DNA from: Acanthosepion lycidas
Taxonomy: Eukaryota > Mollusca > Cephalopoda > Sepiida > Sepiidae
Direction of reading: 5' to 3'
NCBI GenBank assembly: GCA_963932145.1
Contig: OZ010611.1
Location: 59,913,792 to 59,977,791 of the forward strand
DNA length: 64,000 nucleotides
The position numbers were made by a program, and so were the translations under genes. The notes under the pieces were generated by a model. The model saw only the letters and a list, made by a program, of their open reading frames with translations, made no database searches and had not been told where the DNA came from. Below are positions 11,165-21,480 of this stretch, one piece after another. The stretch's first letter is position 1, and the number at the start of each line of letters is the position of its first letter.

Positions 11165-12050
11165 GTTTACACTATTTAAATTGTTCGAAGTGTTGTACTC
11201 ATGTTTATTGCCATATTAACGACGTTTCGGACGTTGTACGCTCCGGCCTTCTCCAGTTGGTATTTCGAACCGGACTCTTTATTTCATCCTCCGGAGTACA
11301 GTGTTCGAGTTCCACATATCATGCTTATTCTGGATATTTTAGTTTTGATTATTTCCCTTTAAATAACTCTCCAAGTTTTTGTTCATCTCTGTTTTGGCCA
11401 GATATTGAACTCACAACACTTTGGATCAAGTCACTGGATTACTTCAACCAATGCTTTTATCCACTGGGCCATGTGTTCTTGTATATCACCTGAAGAAGAC
11501 CGGAACGTGCAACGGCCGAAACGTTGTGAATATTTCCCTACATAAAAATTGGCCTTGTGGCTTTGTGGGGAGGTGGGTAAACAGCAAGGCGCTCTCAGCG
11601 TCATGGTTTCACAACACACCACCACACTCCACTCCACCCCAAACACAACACCCCGCCCCAGATTATTTACATTATTCTGACTATTTTCCTCATCTTTGTT
11701 ACCATATTTATCACAACGTTTCGGCCGTTGTACGCTCCGGCCTTCTTCAGATGGTTAGAATGTCAAACTGTACCCTTTATTTCGCTCTCTGGGGTGGACT
11801 GTTCTAGTTTCACGTGCCATGTCTAAGGGCCGAAATGTTGTGATAAATATGGCAACAAAGATGAGGGCAATAGCCGAATAATGTAAATAGTGTACATAAT
11901 ACCTCATCTCAGAAATATAGATAGATACTGAAGAAGGCCTGACCGTACAACGGCCGAAACGTTGTGATAAATATGACAATAAAGATGAGGACAACAGTCC
12001 GAACAATGTAAATAGTTACAATACCTCATCTCAGAAATATAGATAGATGG
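11165..12050. mobile_element. Cluster of S2 SINE fragments in both orientations
   Basis: A minus copy occupies about 11165-11480 (inverted tRNA-like head ATTGAACTCACAAC...CCACTGGGCCATGTG). A plus tail (ACCTGAAGAAGACCGGAACG) starts at 11488 and is interrupted at 11545-11650 by unrelated C-rich sequence. A minus tail lies at 11655-11830 and two plus tails at about 11830-11925 and 11930-12050, each ending CCTCATCTCAGAAATATAG. Confidence 0.65.
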
Positions 12051-12059
12051 AAAAGAAAT

Positions 12060-12830
12060 AGTGCTTTTTAGTCATCTAAAGTGCGACGTTAGCATTTATG
12101 AAATTAACCGACATTAGAACCTGGTTCGACTGTACAATCATTTTTTTCAGACGTAGCTCATTTACGACTATTTTTTCATAACGATTTATCTGATTTGGTT
12201 TAATTTTTATGGTTATTTTAAAAGAAATTAACGGCGATATTATGGAAGATTGAAAAAGAAATAATTCATAAAAAAAAAATGTTTATTTTTTTCCTAAAGT
12301 CCCACGATACAAAGGACATGAAATATATATATATAAAAAACACCCCCCCCTAAAAAAACAATAGAATATATCAAAATAAAAACGAACGAACAGTAAATTC
12401 TTAAAATTTAAGGGTGATTTGATGTCATTAAGAGACGGTTGCAATGTTCATCTGTTTATAAAATGTTAAATAGTTATTCATGTAAAAAAAATAAAAAAAA
12501 TATTAGAGTGGGATAGAAATAATGGCCATTAAGGTCTTCCGTATCGGATATTGGCAAGAAAGCAGTTGTTAAGATTTTCTATAATTTCTCCACACTACAC
12601 ATAAATATGAGCGCTAAAGATGCCATGTACCTCAGTACTAACTACAGGTTGTTTGGTGATTAAAATGGCTTCCCCTCTAGGCTTTTCTGGTGAGGAGGGT
12701 GTCGAAACAACCAGAAGGATTAAAACAAATATTCAAAAAAGGATGAAGATTCTTGTAGGGTCAATGGACATCTAGAACAATGGTGCACACGGGGCTCCAT
12801 AGCTAGGGATCTATCTATTTATCACCTTCT
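12060..12830. other. Unannotated AT-rich stretch
   Basis: No gene, RNA or recognised repeat. A C8 homopolymer at about 12342-12349 and several A-runs are the only notable features. Confidence 0.5.
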
Positions 12831-12834
12831 GTTC

Positions 12835-12891
<57 letters not shown>

Positions 12892-12907
12892 GTTCATTTT
12901 CTTTCTT

Positions 12908-12966
<59 letters not shown>

Positions 12967-12986
12967 GTCTATCTCAGTCTGTTCAA

Positions 12987-13040
<54 letters not shown>

Positions 13041-13061
13041 GTTCATTTTCTTTCTTTCTAC

Positions 13062-13125
<64 letters not shown>

Positions 13126-13147
13126 CTATCTATCTCAGTCTGTTCAA

Positions 13148-13203
<56 letters not shown>

Positions 13204-13260
13204 CAGTCTGTCCATATTTACCAGTATATCTGTTTATCTTAGTCCGTTTTTATCTATCTA
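12830..13260. repeat. (CTAT)n compound microsatellite
   Basis: Four or more CTAT blocks separated by repeated spacers GTTCATTTTCTTTCTTTC and GTCTATCTCAGTCTGTTC-type sequence, so the array has a second, longer period of roughly 150 bp. Ser/Ile/Tyr/Leu-rich frames are artefacts. Confidence 0.95.
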
Positions 13261-13424
13261 TGGGAATTATATTTTGGGCGGCAATATTTCTTTTAAACAA
13301 GTACAACACAAAAATCTATTTGAATATCTAACTAATTTTTACTTATGAAAGGTGTTAGAATAATCTAGAACATCTACTGGAAACAAACCACCTGTATATG
13401 GATAGGAGCCGAATTCAGCAAGTG

Positions 13425-13650
13425 CACATCATCAGCTAGGCCATCCTAACAACACGATGTCCCACTAGAATTTATTATTGGTGTGCACAGTCTTAACACC
13501 TATAACATTAAAATTTTCTAACCCCAGAAAAATATCCAAATACTTAGAATAATCTATGTCAGAATACTAGTAAAATATTACAGAGAAAGAAAATGTGTCT
13601 TTTCACACGGGGTCTGCTTGTAGATTAAACCCCTTGTAGTACCCATGGTT
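13425..13650. repeat. Dispersed repeat copy A (pair with 14450-14645)
   Basis: Shares CCATCCTAACAACACG, CCCCAGAAAAATATCCAAAT and GTGTCTTTTCACACGGGGTC with the copy at 14.45-14.65 kb, in the same orientation and about 1 kb apart. Possibly one element split by later insertion. Confidence 0.6.
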
Positions 13651-13971
13651 CTATTAGGGGAACATATTTTAAGTGCATTAAGTTTGATGATTTTATTTTT
13701 ATCGATAATATACACGGAAAAGAATAAAATAAAATATTGTGGTTACGGATTGTGTTAAAATAAGATTTAAAACTTCTCAGTTTATACTAAGTTTGTTCAA
13801 ATTTAGCAACCTTATCCAGAGACTAAAAAAGCTAAAAATAGTTTGAGGATTTGAATAAAGAGTCCACATAATTTAGTTTTAACGTTCGCAAGACTAATAT
13901 GTCAATTTGTATCGTTTGCCTTTGGTTACATTGGATTTCAGTTCGTCAATATTATTCCATGCGTAGAAGGT

Positions 13972-14414
13972 ACAGCCACTCCTCACTTAACGACTGGATT
14001 CCGTTTCAATACGGTCGGTAAACGAGTTGTTTGCTAAACGAGATGGTCGCTAAAGGAGTTGATTGCTAAAATAGCTGATCGCTAAACGAACTGGTCGCTA
14101 AATGAGAAAGTCGCTAAAGAAGCTGGTGGCTAAACGAGTTGGTCGTTAAATGAGTTGGTCGTTAAATGAATTGGTCGTTAAATGAGTTGGTCGTTAAATG
14201 AGTTGGTAGCTAAATGAGCTGGTCACAAAGTGAGATATTTCATGTATACTGCACGCATAGTCGGTGCGTGACAGGCAGCTTTAAATAGCTTTAATGTCAA
14301 TTTTGGACTATTTGTAATATTTCTAATTTATTTCTAAATCTTTATATAGTGAGTGTTTAATAAAGAAATTAAAAAAATCAGCTCTTTATTCTTCACATTA
14401 CTTCGGTTTGAATA

Positions 14415-14451
<37 letters not shown>

Positions 14452-14876
14452 CAGCGAGGCTATTCTAACAACGTACCAGAACTTATTACTGGTGGGAACA
14501 ATCTTAACGTCTATAACAGCAACATTTTGTATCCCCAGAAAGATATCCAAATACTCAGAATTTCAGTAAAATATTTTGTCTAAATTACAGAGACAGAAAA
14601 TGTGTCTTTTCCCACGGGGTCTGCTTGTATATTAACCCCCTTTTAGTACAGTACAGTACAGTATAGTACAGTACAAATAATTATTTTTTCTATGTAGTTT
14701 ATACTTCATTAATTTATTTATTTTCATTCATTTTGAAGAAAGAGAAAACAATCGTAATCAAAGTTTTCGTAAAACTTACTGGTTGAATTTATTTCTTTAT
14801 TTTTTTAATTTTATGAGATTTTAAAGCGGGTCGTAAGTCCGGGGTCAGCTAAGTCGTTAAGCGAGGAATGGCTGCA
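13972..14876. mobile_element. Non-autonomous DNA-transposon-like element with internal minisatellite
   Basis: Ends CAGCCACTCCTCACTTAACG (13972) and CGTTAAGCGAGGAATGGCTG (14873) form an inverted repeat. About 14025-14230 holds roughly a dozen degenerate 16-18-bp units around GGTCGTTAAATGAGTT, which themselves resemble the terminal TTAACGAC motif. The centre contains (CTAT)n and the dispersed repeat copy at 14450-14645. No transposase is encoded. Confidence 0.6.
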
Positions 14877-15045
14877 AAACGAAAACACCTGAGCTACTCA
14901 GATCTATTTTCGACTACTTACAATTTAAAAAAAATAAACATGTGATAAAGTCGTAATGATCGATAATCGATAATTAGGTCAATTGGATATTCTGGACACG
15001 CCCTCCCCTACACATAGATCATTTCAGGTGACTTCTATAACGTAC

Positions 15046-15087
15046 CGTGTTCGGTGCAGTTCTCCTTCAGGGGCTTTTGTTTGATAC
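15046..15087 (-). CDS. Exon 5: 42-bp exon continuing the follistatin-domain protein
   Basis: The 42-bp exon is bounded by a strong 3' splice site (TTTTCTCTTTGGCAG, AG at 15089-15088) and the 5' splice site GTACGT at 15045-15040. In phase 1 it reads IKQKPLKENCTEH with a split codon at each end. The first two bases complete TGT, the final cysteine of the Kazal domain in exon 4, which independently supports the pairing. ENCTEH followed by a Gly-type split codon looks like the start of another cysteine module (C..HG). I found no convincing next exon below 15.0 kb, so the rest of the gene is probably outside the window. The exon is short and could be missed by gene predictors. The confidence comes from shared strand, phase and the cysteine reconstruction. 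Confidence 0.72.
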
Positions 15088-15239
15088 CTGCCAAAGAGAA
15101 AATACATAAATAAAGACAAATTTATTATGAAAAAATTATAAAAAATTATAAAAAAATACAATTTTGCTCAGGGAAATAATTCTACACAGAAAAGAACAAC
15201 AAAAACGACTAAAAATACAATGACCAAATCCAGTTGAAG

Positions 15240-15575
15240 TAAGCCCTCTCCTTTGGCCCTGTCTTCAGGGGTATACCACACTTGCCGTTTGGTGAGGCTA
15301 TTTAACCCATAGTTGGGGGAAAGTCGCTGACTCTGAGGAGAGCCGGTTTAGACGCCGACGACTCGACTCGACCGCTCAGCGCTTGAATTCAGAGTCATCC
15401 TTCTCCTAAACAGTTTTGCCAACCAAGGCTACAGGAACCAGTCTGTTCTGCTATTTACCATAAGTGGGCGGGGAGGGGAGTAAAGAGATCAATTCATATC
15501 TTTCCCAATGGTATCTGCACGTAAGTGATCGCAACAAACTAAACTGGAATATAGAACTCGGTTCTCAGTCCTTGT
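15240..15575 (-). mobile_element. SINE S1, antisense
   Basis: Inverse of S1 landmarks: CTTTCCCAATGGTATCTGC, GCACGTAAGTGATC, and TTGAATTCAGAGTCATCCTT upstream. CAGGGGTATACCACACTTGC and CCCATAGTTGGGGGAAAG mark its 3' part. It lies just upstream of exon 5 within intron 4. Confidence 0.65.
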
Positions 15576-15599
15576 AATATAGGAAATGATTTTTGTATA

Positions 15600-15950
15600 T
15601 TTAATTTTTGTCCTGCGACAGACTTGAAATGAATGCATGCAAAATTTCACGGCTCTAGCATCATTCCTTAATAGTCAGCCTATGAACTTTTCAGCCCACG
15701 CTCGTACTTGGAAAGAAACAATGCAGTTATTAATAAGATGAGTTGAAATTGATGGACGTAATATTTCATATCTCTACCATCACTCTTTTATATAGTCAGC
15801 CTACGAACTTTTCAGCCCACCCTTCTATTTGGAAAGAAACAATGCAATTATTAATAAAAAGAGTTGAAATTAATTTATGAAAGATTTCTCAGCTCTAGCG
15901 TCTCTCCTTCATAGTCAGTATTAAAATTTTCCGGCCCGCCCTCCTAAGTC
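15600..15950. repeat. Tandem repeat, about 120-bp period, three diverged copies
   Basis: Each unit contains GAAATGAA/GAAATTGATGG, TCTCTAC/GCTCTAGC, ATAGTCAGCCTA, CTTTTCAGCCCAC and TTGGAAAGAAACAATGCA. The third copy is partial. Confidence 0.7.
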
Positions 15951-16029
15951 GTGTTTATATGTTTATTTTTTTTTACAGTAAGGTTCATCCTGTGATAAAT
16001 CCTGAGGTCTACTCGGAGTTAGAGGGTTA

Positions 16030-16533
16030 CAGAGGAGGAGGTAGTTTATGCAGATAGAAGAAGAAGATAAGGGTTAAACCTAGACTTGAAGACTGTAGTG
16101 ATTGGAAAACAACGTCTTGGGAACCAGTTCCACAGAGTTGTGTTTCGCGGGAAGAAGCGACTCAAATGAAACTTACTACAGACCAATCGAATACGTAGTG
16201 GGTCACTACAATGTGAATATCCTAGCGGGTCTTTGCCGTGAAGGTTAAAACTGGCGTAACAAATGAATGTCGTTCGCCTGAGCACTTTCCATGGAAGTAA
16301 CGGTAGAGCAGTTAGAGGGAAAGAGGTTGGAGGCTGGAAAATAATTTCTTAGCCACAAGGACAAAGAGACGCTTTTGGACTCTATCAAGACTGAGTAGCT
16401 CCCGCCCAAATATGACCCTGTACTCCATTTTAGGCCTAATCTGGGTCTTGTAAAGGTAGAGGATAATATGTGCAGTCAGATACTTACTGAAGCGGTGCAG
16501 GGTGCCGACTATAGCAACATCAAGACTTTTCAA

Positions 16534-16535
<2 letters not shown>
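16030..16535 (-). pseudogene. LINE L-B ORF2 C-terminal remnant
   Basis: The minus-strand translation contains YLYKTQIRPKMEYRVIFGRE and LDRVQKRLFVLVAKKLF (16312-16530). A displaced frame (16046-16285) follows with SFNLHGKDPLGYSHCSDPLR and LWNWFPRR. This is the usual order of the RT-thumb/C-terminal region in CR1/Jockey-like LINEs. Frameshifts and stops show it is inactive. The 5' side is cut by a (TA)n tract at about 16536-16600. Confidence 0.75.

Positions 16536-16600
<65 letters not shown>
16536..16600. repeat. (TA)n microsatellite
   Basis: About 65 bp of TA bordering both a LINE fragment and the IR-A copy, ending in GTGTGTGTATATG. Confidence 0.95.
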
Positions 16601-16609
<9 letters not shown>

Positions 16610-16889
16610 ATATGTAAGCAAATATAAATGGATATAAATCCGACAGAATGGAGAAAAATATTTGGAAAAAGCAAACAAAAATCCTTAAATGCAATTATGT
16701 TGTTTTAATATGAATGAAATGTCAACGTATGACGTTTCGGTTTAATAAACCTTCTTCAGGACAATATTCATTAAAATACAATTAACATAATCAGTTCAAC
16801 ATGACAAAGACGATGGACATAAAAACAAGACTTATCCAAAACAATTAAAATTTTCAGTTATCTGTTTTGGATAAGTCTTGTTTTTATGT

Positions 16890-16895
<6 letters not shown>
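16610..16895. mobile_element. Diverged IR-A foldback copy
   Basis: Begins with GTAAGCAAATATAAATGG beside (TA)n, then GAGAAAAATATTTGG and the arm with a hammerhead-like core on the minus strand (about 16726-16770; here the extra base is A and stem III loops on CAT). The centre has GGACATAAAAACAAGACT, a one-base variant of the LINE target, followed by a second inverted copy of GGATAAGTCTTGTTTTTATG and a (TA)n tract. It is an empty, imperfect target site. Confidence 0.7.
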
Positions 16896-16949
<54 letters not shown>

Positions 16950-16954
16950 CATTA

Positions 16955-17595
16955 TTTACATTATTCGGACTATTGTCCTCATCTTTGTCGCTATATTTAT
17001 TATAACGTTTCGGCCGTTGTATGACCCGGCCTTCTTCAGGTGGTTGGAATGTCGAACTGAACCCTTTATTTCGCTCACTCGTGTAGACTGTTCTAGTTCC
17101 ACGTGCCATGTTTAATGGATGCCAGTTATCAGTTATCTCCTCAAGGACACATGGCACAGTGGATAAAGGCGTTAGTTAGATCCAGTGACAGGACCCAAAG
17201 AGTATGAGTTCAATACCCGGTTAAGGCAGTGGAGAACTTTCAGAGGGAAAATTAACAGGAGATAATTGATAACTGACATCCATTAAACATGGCACGTGGA
17301 ACGAGAACAGTCTACCCCAATGAGAGGAATAAATGGTTCAGTTCGATATTTCAACCACCTGAAGAAGGCCGGAGAGAACAAGGGTGGAAACGCTGTAATA
17401 AATATGGCGACAAAGATGAGGACAATAGTCCGAATAATGTAAATAATGTACATAATACCTCATCTGAGAAATATAGACAGATACTGAAGGGCCGAAACGT
17501 TGTAATAAATATGGCGACAAAGATGAGGACAATAGTCCGAATAATGTAAATAATGTACATAATACCTCATCTGAGAAATATAGACAAATAAAAAA
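16955..17595. mobile_element. Head-to-head inverted SINE pair (family S2)
   Basis: The minus arm (about 16955-17140) has GTCCTCATCTTTGTCG, AACGTTTCGGCCGTTG, TTCTTCAGGTGG and CCACGTGCCATG. The plus arm begins at about 17144 with GGACACATGGCACAGTGGAT (A-box-like) and GTATGAGTTCAATACCCGG (B-box-like), then repeats the body to ACCTCATCTGAGAAATATAG, followed by a second tail repeat (17478-17585). Confidence 0.75.
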
Positions 17596-17741
17596 AACAA
17601 AACATTTTTATGGTAAAGTATAAATTTATGAAGAAAAATATATACAAAAAAGTCATAGAAACGAAAAAGACATCACCACAAAACAGATAAATAAAAATGG
17701 CGACAATAAAAATGGCGGCAATAAAAATGGAAACTACTTAC

Positions 17742-17978
17742 AGAAACTGCGTGGTTTTTGTATAATGGGTTTCTGTTGGACGCAGGAAGTCCGTTTCATA
17801 TCGCACAGATCTGAGTAGAGGATACTGTCTGACCCACATACGGAACGGTCAATATGTGGCTTTTGGCTTGACGAGGCGGTTTCTTTTTTGCAATCGAAAT
17901 CACAGATGCATGTTGGGTCTTCGGAGTCTAAGTCACAGACTCCTCCATACCTGCAATTGTTTTCGTTGCACTGGGATT
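17742..17978 (-). CDS. Exon 4: follistatin-type domain (FOLN/EGF-like plus Kazal)
   Basis: This 237-bp exon (phase 1 at both ends) lies between the 3' splice site TTATTCTTATCTTCAG (AG at 17980-17979) and GTAAGT at 17741-17736. The first half has six cysteines spaced C-x4-C-x5-C-x8-C-x-C-x3-C with RYGGVC, as in FOLN modules. The second half is Kazal-like: VCGSDS, LYSDLCDMKRTSC, VQQKPI. Three Kazal cysteines lie in the exon and the fourth is completed by the split codon TGT at the junction with exon 5, giving the ten cysteines of a follistatin domain. VCGSD...YS..C..KR..C is especially close to agrin, tomoregulin and related matrix proteins. These domains bind growth factors or act as structural modules; true protease inhibition is less likely. 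Paralog identity cannot be settled from one domain, so no symbol is given. Confidence 0.88.
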
Positions 17979-17994
17979 CTGAAGATAAGAATAA

Positions 17995-17999
17995 CAAAG

Positions 18000-18054
<55 letters not shown>

Positions 18055-18055
18055 A
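17995..18055. repeat. (TA)n in intron 3 just upstream of exon 4
   Basis: The TA tract starts 23 bp upstream of the exon 4 splice acceptor, so its length could affect branch-point spacing. Confidence 0.9.
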
Positions 18056-18169
18056 AAGCATAAGAGATAGAGCAAAAGGTCGGTTGAATGGCATGGGTTG
18101 CAGTGGATTAGTAATGGCTACTGCTACACACACAACCTAGACTTGAAGGCTGTAGACATATCGATACAT

Positions 18170-18294
18170 ATACAAACATATACACACACACACGCACACA
18201 CACAGACATATATATATGCATATTTATATATAAACAAAGAGGGAGAGATAAACAGATATAAACAGACTGGGATAGATAAATATGAAACGGACTA

Positions 18295-18333
<39 letters not shown>

Positions 18334-18424
18334 TAGATAGATAGATAGATATGAACGGACTGAGATAGGTAGGTAAATAGATATATAGATATGAACAGAT
18401 AGATATATAGATATGAACAGACTG

Positions 18425-18461
<37 letters not shown>

Positions 18462-18605
18462 TGAAACACACTGAGATAGACAGATATGAACGGACTAATA
18501 TAGATATTAACGAATCAATTAAGATTGATATGAAATAGACTGAGATATCTATCTATCTATCTATCTATCTAAATATGGAACAGACTGAGATAGATAGATA
18601 GGTAA

Positions 18606-18660
<55 letters not shown>
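18170..18660. repeat. Compound CA/TA/GATA microsatellites
   Basis: (CA)n at about 18180-18205, (TA)n at 18298-18330, GATA blocks to 18600 with repeated GAACAGACTGAGATA-type spacers, and (TA)n at 18609-18657. The spacers are the reverse complement of those in the 12.8-13.3 kb (CTAT)n array. Confidence 0.9.
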
Positions 18661-18814
18661 TTGATGCATGTTTCATTAAATAATATAGACAAGTTTTGTC
18701 TATTTATTTTAAGTAAGTTCCTTTCATATTGTCTAATAAGCTTAATAACATTATCATTGAAATATGAAAGGAAATCACCATATTGATAAATGTTTAAATC
18801 CTATCTAAGCTTTC

Positions 18815-19040
18815 TGCCTTAAATACGCAAGTACTTTCAAATGTACGTTCAGTCATCTTCAGGCATAGAAATTATTTTGTTTTTGGTAAAATTCAATAAC
18901 ACTTTTCAAAAAAACATATTTCGATTCGCATTATATTTTTTCGTCTTGGATGCTACCTGAATTTTACCAAAAACAAAATAATTTCCATACCTGATGATGA
19001 CTGGACGTACTGTCGAAAGTACTTGCATATTTTAGGTAAA
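18815..19040. mobile_element. Foldback element, family IR-C, with hammerhead-like arms
   Basis: The left arm (about 18818-18890: CGCAAGTACTTTC...GTCATCTTCAGGCATAG) is the inverse of the right arm (about 18960-19035: CCATACCTGATGATGACTGG...GTCGAAAGTACTTGC). In both, CTGANGA, one extra T, a GAC-led stem and GAAAGTACTTGC can fold like a hammerhead with a 2-bp palindromic stem III (AGTACT). A partial copy lies at 41730-41800. Confidence 0.6.
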
Positions 19041-19299
19041 CCTAATACAGTTTATAATTAAAAAAAAAAAAAAGGGATCATAACATTCATCGAGTGATTA
19101 GAAGGTTAATGCATCTTTAGAAATTTTGTTATCGAAGGGATTTCGCCATTTTATATCATTAACTTTACTAATTTACTTTTTGTATGAATGATTCATTGTA
19201 ACATAAACTGAACTGCACCACATATTTGATACATACATATACATATATATATATATATATATTAAAATATATATATAAAAATTATATATATATATATAT

Positions 19300-19594
19300 A
19301 ACACCCTTGAGCGCTTAGCTTTGGAGCCGGTAGAATGGAGATCAACGTGTTTTAGTGCACTCAGCAATTTTCAATCTGCTTATCTGAATCATTTTCAAGA
19401 AGCGAGAGCAAGATCTAAAATGTCACCCAATCTAACAGTGATCTCATTTCACAATCCTCACACTTGCTCCTAATGTGGCCTCCTTTGTAAATCAGTAGCG
19501 GGTCTTAAATTCCACTTAAGATTATCGCACAAACTTTCATAAGTGAATAAATAAGCTGTCAGATCCTCATACGTCGAAACCGACGGGAGAGTCC

Positions 19595-19620
<26 letters not shown>
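19300..19620 (+). pseudogene. LINE 3' end with C2H2-type zinc finger remnant
   Basis: The plus translation includes HFQEARARSKMSPNL and, after it, HTCS*CGLLCKSVAGLKFHL followed by RLSH, i.e. a C-x2-C-x12-H-x4-H finger with one stop codon in it. Such a finger ends many RTE-like endonuclease-reverse transcriptases. A (TAA)n tail at 19598-19634 merging into (TA)n marks the element's 3' end. Confidence 0.6.
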
Positions 19621-19680
<60 letters not shown>

Positions 19681-19883
19681 GCTGTATGGATATGAGTTTG
19701 TAACTTTGGGTCTCACGCTTTTGCGATAATCAGAGTTTGTCAGAGAAACTGATAATCGCAAATGCGTAAAACCCAGGTTCATAAATTCATATCCATACAA
19801 TCCATATTAGCTCTATAGCTTATATTGAGCGATTTCCATTAAGTACTGAGCCTATAAAATAAAACACACACACGCACACACAC

Positions 19884-19942
<59 letters not shown>

Positions 19943-20079
19943 CTGATGGTTGGTTATAAAAGCAATAAAAATTCTTTGTTAAGGATTTTTTATTATCACT
20001 ACATCTCGAATCATTTTCTTCATATCCGACTCACATACACGCACACACACATAGATACACACACACACACACACACACA

Positions 20080-20149
<70 letters not shown>

Positions 20150-20150
20150 T
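19598..20150. repeat. (TAA)n, (TA)n and (CA)n microsatellites with a short inverted repeat
   Basis: TA/TAA at 19598-19678, CA/TA at 19863-19940 and CA/TA at 20038-20147. Between them CTGTATGGATATGAG...(19681) and its inverse GAATTCATATCCATACAATC-like sequence (19784) form arms around GATAATC. Confidence 0.85.
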
Positions 20151-20369
20151 CTTAATAAGATATTGAATAGAAACAAAGAAAACAGGCAAAGGCTAAAACT
20201 TTTTTATCGACAACGAATTCGTCGTTTGCTGGATAGGAGTCTTCAGGTCTGTTGTTTTCTTTTAAAAGCTTGATAAACGCATAGTCAATACTTTGATTTT
20301 TCTACATCTTTATATATAGCTTTTTCCACCTTAGCCATTATCAAAGTCTTCAACAATGTACGCCATATT

Positions 20370-20700
20370 AAAACCATAGAAGGTGTCTGAGGACTAAAGA
20401 TGGAATCCTGTTTTTTTTTCCCGAGCGAATTCGAGAGAAAGTGAGGCAGCTGATTGGCCTAAAATATAACTCATTCGCTAGAATAGGCTCCTTGCCGATT
20501 TTACAGTTGAATTTTATAGCTGTAGATGCTATAAAATATCCATGTAAAGTCTCCTCTTTTATCGATAAATATTTGAGCTTAACAACTTTAACAAAATATT
20601 GCAATGGTGACCATCACAACGAAAGTAGTGCATTAAAAATTTGTCCTTTTTACTGAATCAGTCGCTAAAATTACGTGAACGCTATCGCCCCCATTATCTC
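20370..20700. other. Non-repetitive stretch without recognised gene
   Basis: A minus-strand frame of 78 codons (20368-20604) has no recognisable domain or splice support. Nothing else seen. Confidence 0.4.
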
Positions 20701-20708
20701 ATTTTTTG

Positions 20709-20824
20709 GCTTACGGCATAGCACGTTGAAATACTGCTTCTCGTACGATCACCGAAGTTAAGCAACGTAGAACAAGGTTAGTGCGTAAATGGGTGACCGT
20801 TTGGGAATGTGCACTGAATATGCA
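20709..20824 (+). pseudogene. 5S rRNA-derived sequence (SINE head)
   Basis: Recognisable 5S blocks in order: GCTTACGGCATAGCACGTTG, CGTACGATCACCGAAGTTAA, GCAACGTAGAAC and GGGTGACCGTTTGGGAATGT (internal control region C box). Many substitutions rule out a functional gene. It is followed directly by a tRNA-like SINE head, so it is best read as part of a composite SINE. Confidence 0.85.
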
Positions 20825-21010
20825 GCTGATATAATGGATAACGGCACGGGATTAGAAATTAAAAAGCCTTGTTCAGATTCCCGTCAGGTTGTGTGTACTC
20901 AGGCGTAAATACACCTGGGAAAGGCATGAATCCAACACTTCTTCCTCCAGCTATGGGTTCATCAGTAGGATATATTAGTAAATCATTCTTTTCTCCAATA
21001 TATTCTTACA
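20825..21010 (+). mobile_element. tRNA-headed SINE body fused to the 5S-like sequence
   Basis: GATATAATGGATAACGGCAC (A-box-like) and TTGTTCAGATTCCCGTC (B-box-like) are followed by the S1 body: CGTAAATACACCTGGGAAAG, GCATGAATCC and CCAGCTATGGGTTCATCAG. Confidence 0.7.
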
Positions 21011-21014
21011 GTCT

Positions 21015-21290
21015 AAAAATGTGTTATGGTTAGGTAGATGTGGTGGGACCCATCCTCCACCTGGCTAGACCACATCCAATATTCTTCGAGAGGACGGTCC
21101 GCTTTGATCACGAACTCGGGGACGTTGATTCTATCGGTGGAATCCGTTAGCACTGACCGTTATCTTAAGTCTAGGGATCCGATGGATATCACTAGAAGTA
21201 CGAGACCAAAAAATGGACGCACCAATAAAAAGTCGATTTTTGTATTTTTACCAAGACAAGTGAGTAATAGAATTCGTTTATATATATATA
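21015..21290. repeat. Unclassified repeat and Tc1-family end
   Basis: 21015-21200 is unrecognised. 21215-21275 (AAAAAGTCGATTTTTGTA, TTTACCAAGACAAGTGAGTA) is the inverse of the right end of the Tc1-like element at 38.5 kb, followed by a (TA)n tract at 21279-21301. Confidence 0.5.
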
Positions 21291-21298
21291 TATATATA

Positions 21299-21466
21299 TA
21301 TGAAGAAAAATATACGGAAAAACAAACAAAAATCTTATATGCAATTATGCTGTTTTAATGTTAATATAATGTCAACGTCGGACGTTTCGGTCTAATAAAC
21401 CATCTTCAGGACATATTCATAAAATATAATTAACATTATCAATTCAACATGACAAAGATGATGGAC
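21299..21466. mobile_element. Left half of the foldback element (family IR-A) invaded by the LINE
   Basis: Starts at ATGAAGAAAAATATACGG next to a (TA)n tract and matches the intact IR-A copy at 4856-5170 up to GATGGACATAAGAACAAGACT, where the LINE array begins. The right half resumes at 37536. It contains a hammerhead-like motif on the minus strand (21369-21414). Confidence 0.85.
21369..21414 (-). ncRNA. Hammerhead ribozyme-like motif (IR-A left arm at the LINE site)
   Basis: The minus-strand sequence has the same stems I, II and III and cores (CTGAAGA...GAAA) as the 5057-5102 copy, including the single extra T before stem II and full ATGTC/GACAT pairing. It lies 53 bp from the LINE junction. 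Confidence 0.5.
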
Positions 21467-21480
21467 ATAAGAACAAGACT

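Noticed and set aside
12890..13348. Ser/Ile/Tyr/Leu repeat frames over (CTAT)n
   Set aside because: Direct translation of a microsatellite.
20709..20824. Functional 5S rRNA gene
   Set aside because: Too many substitutions, and it is fused to a SINE body.
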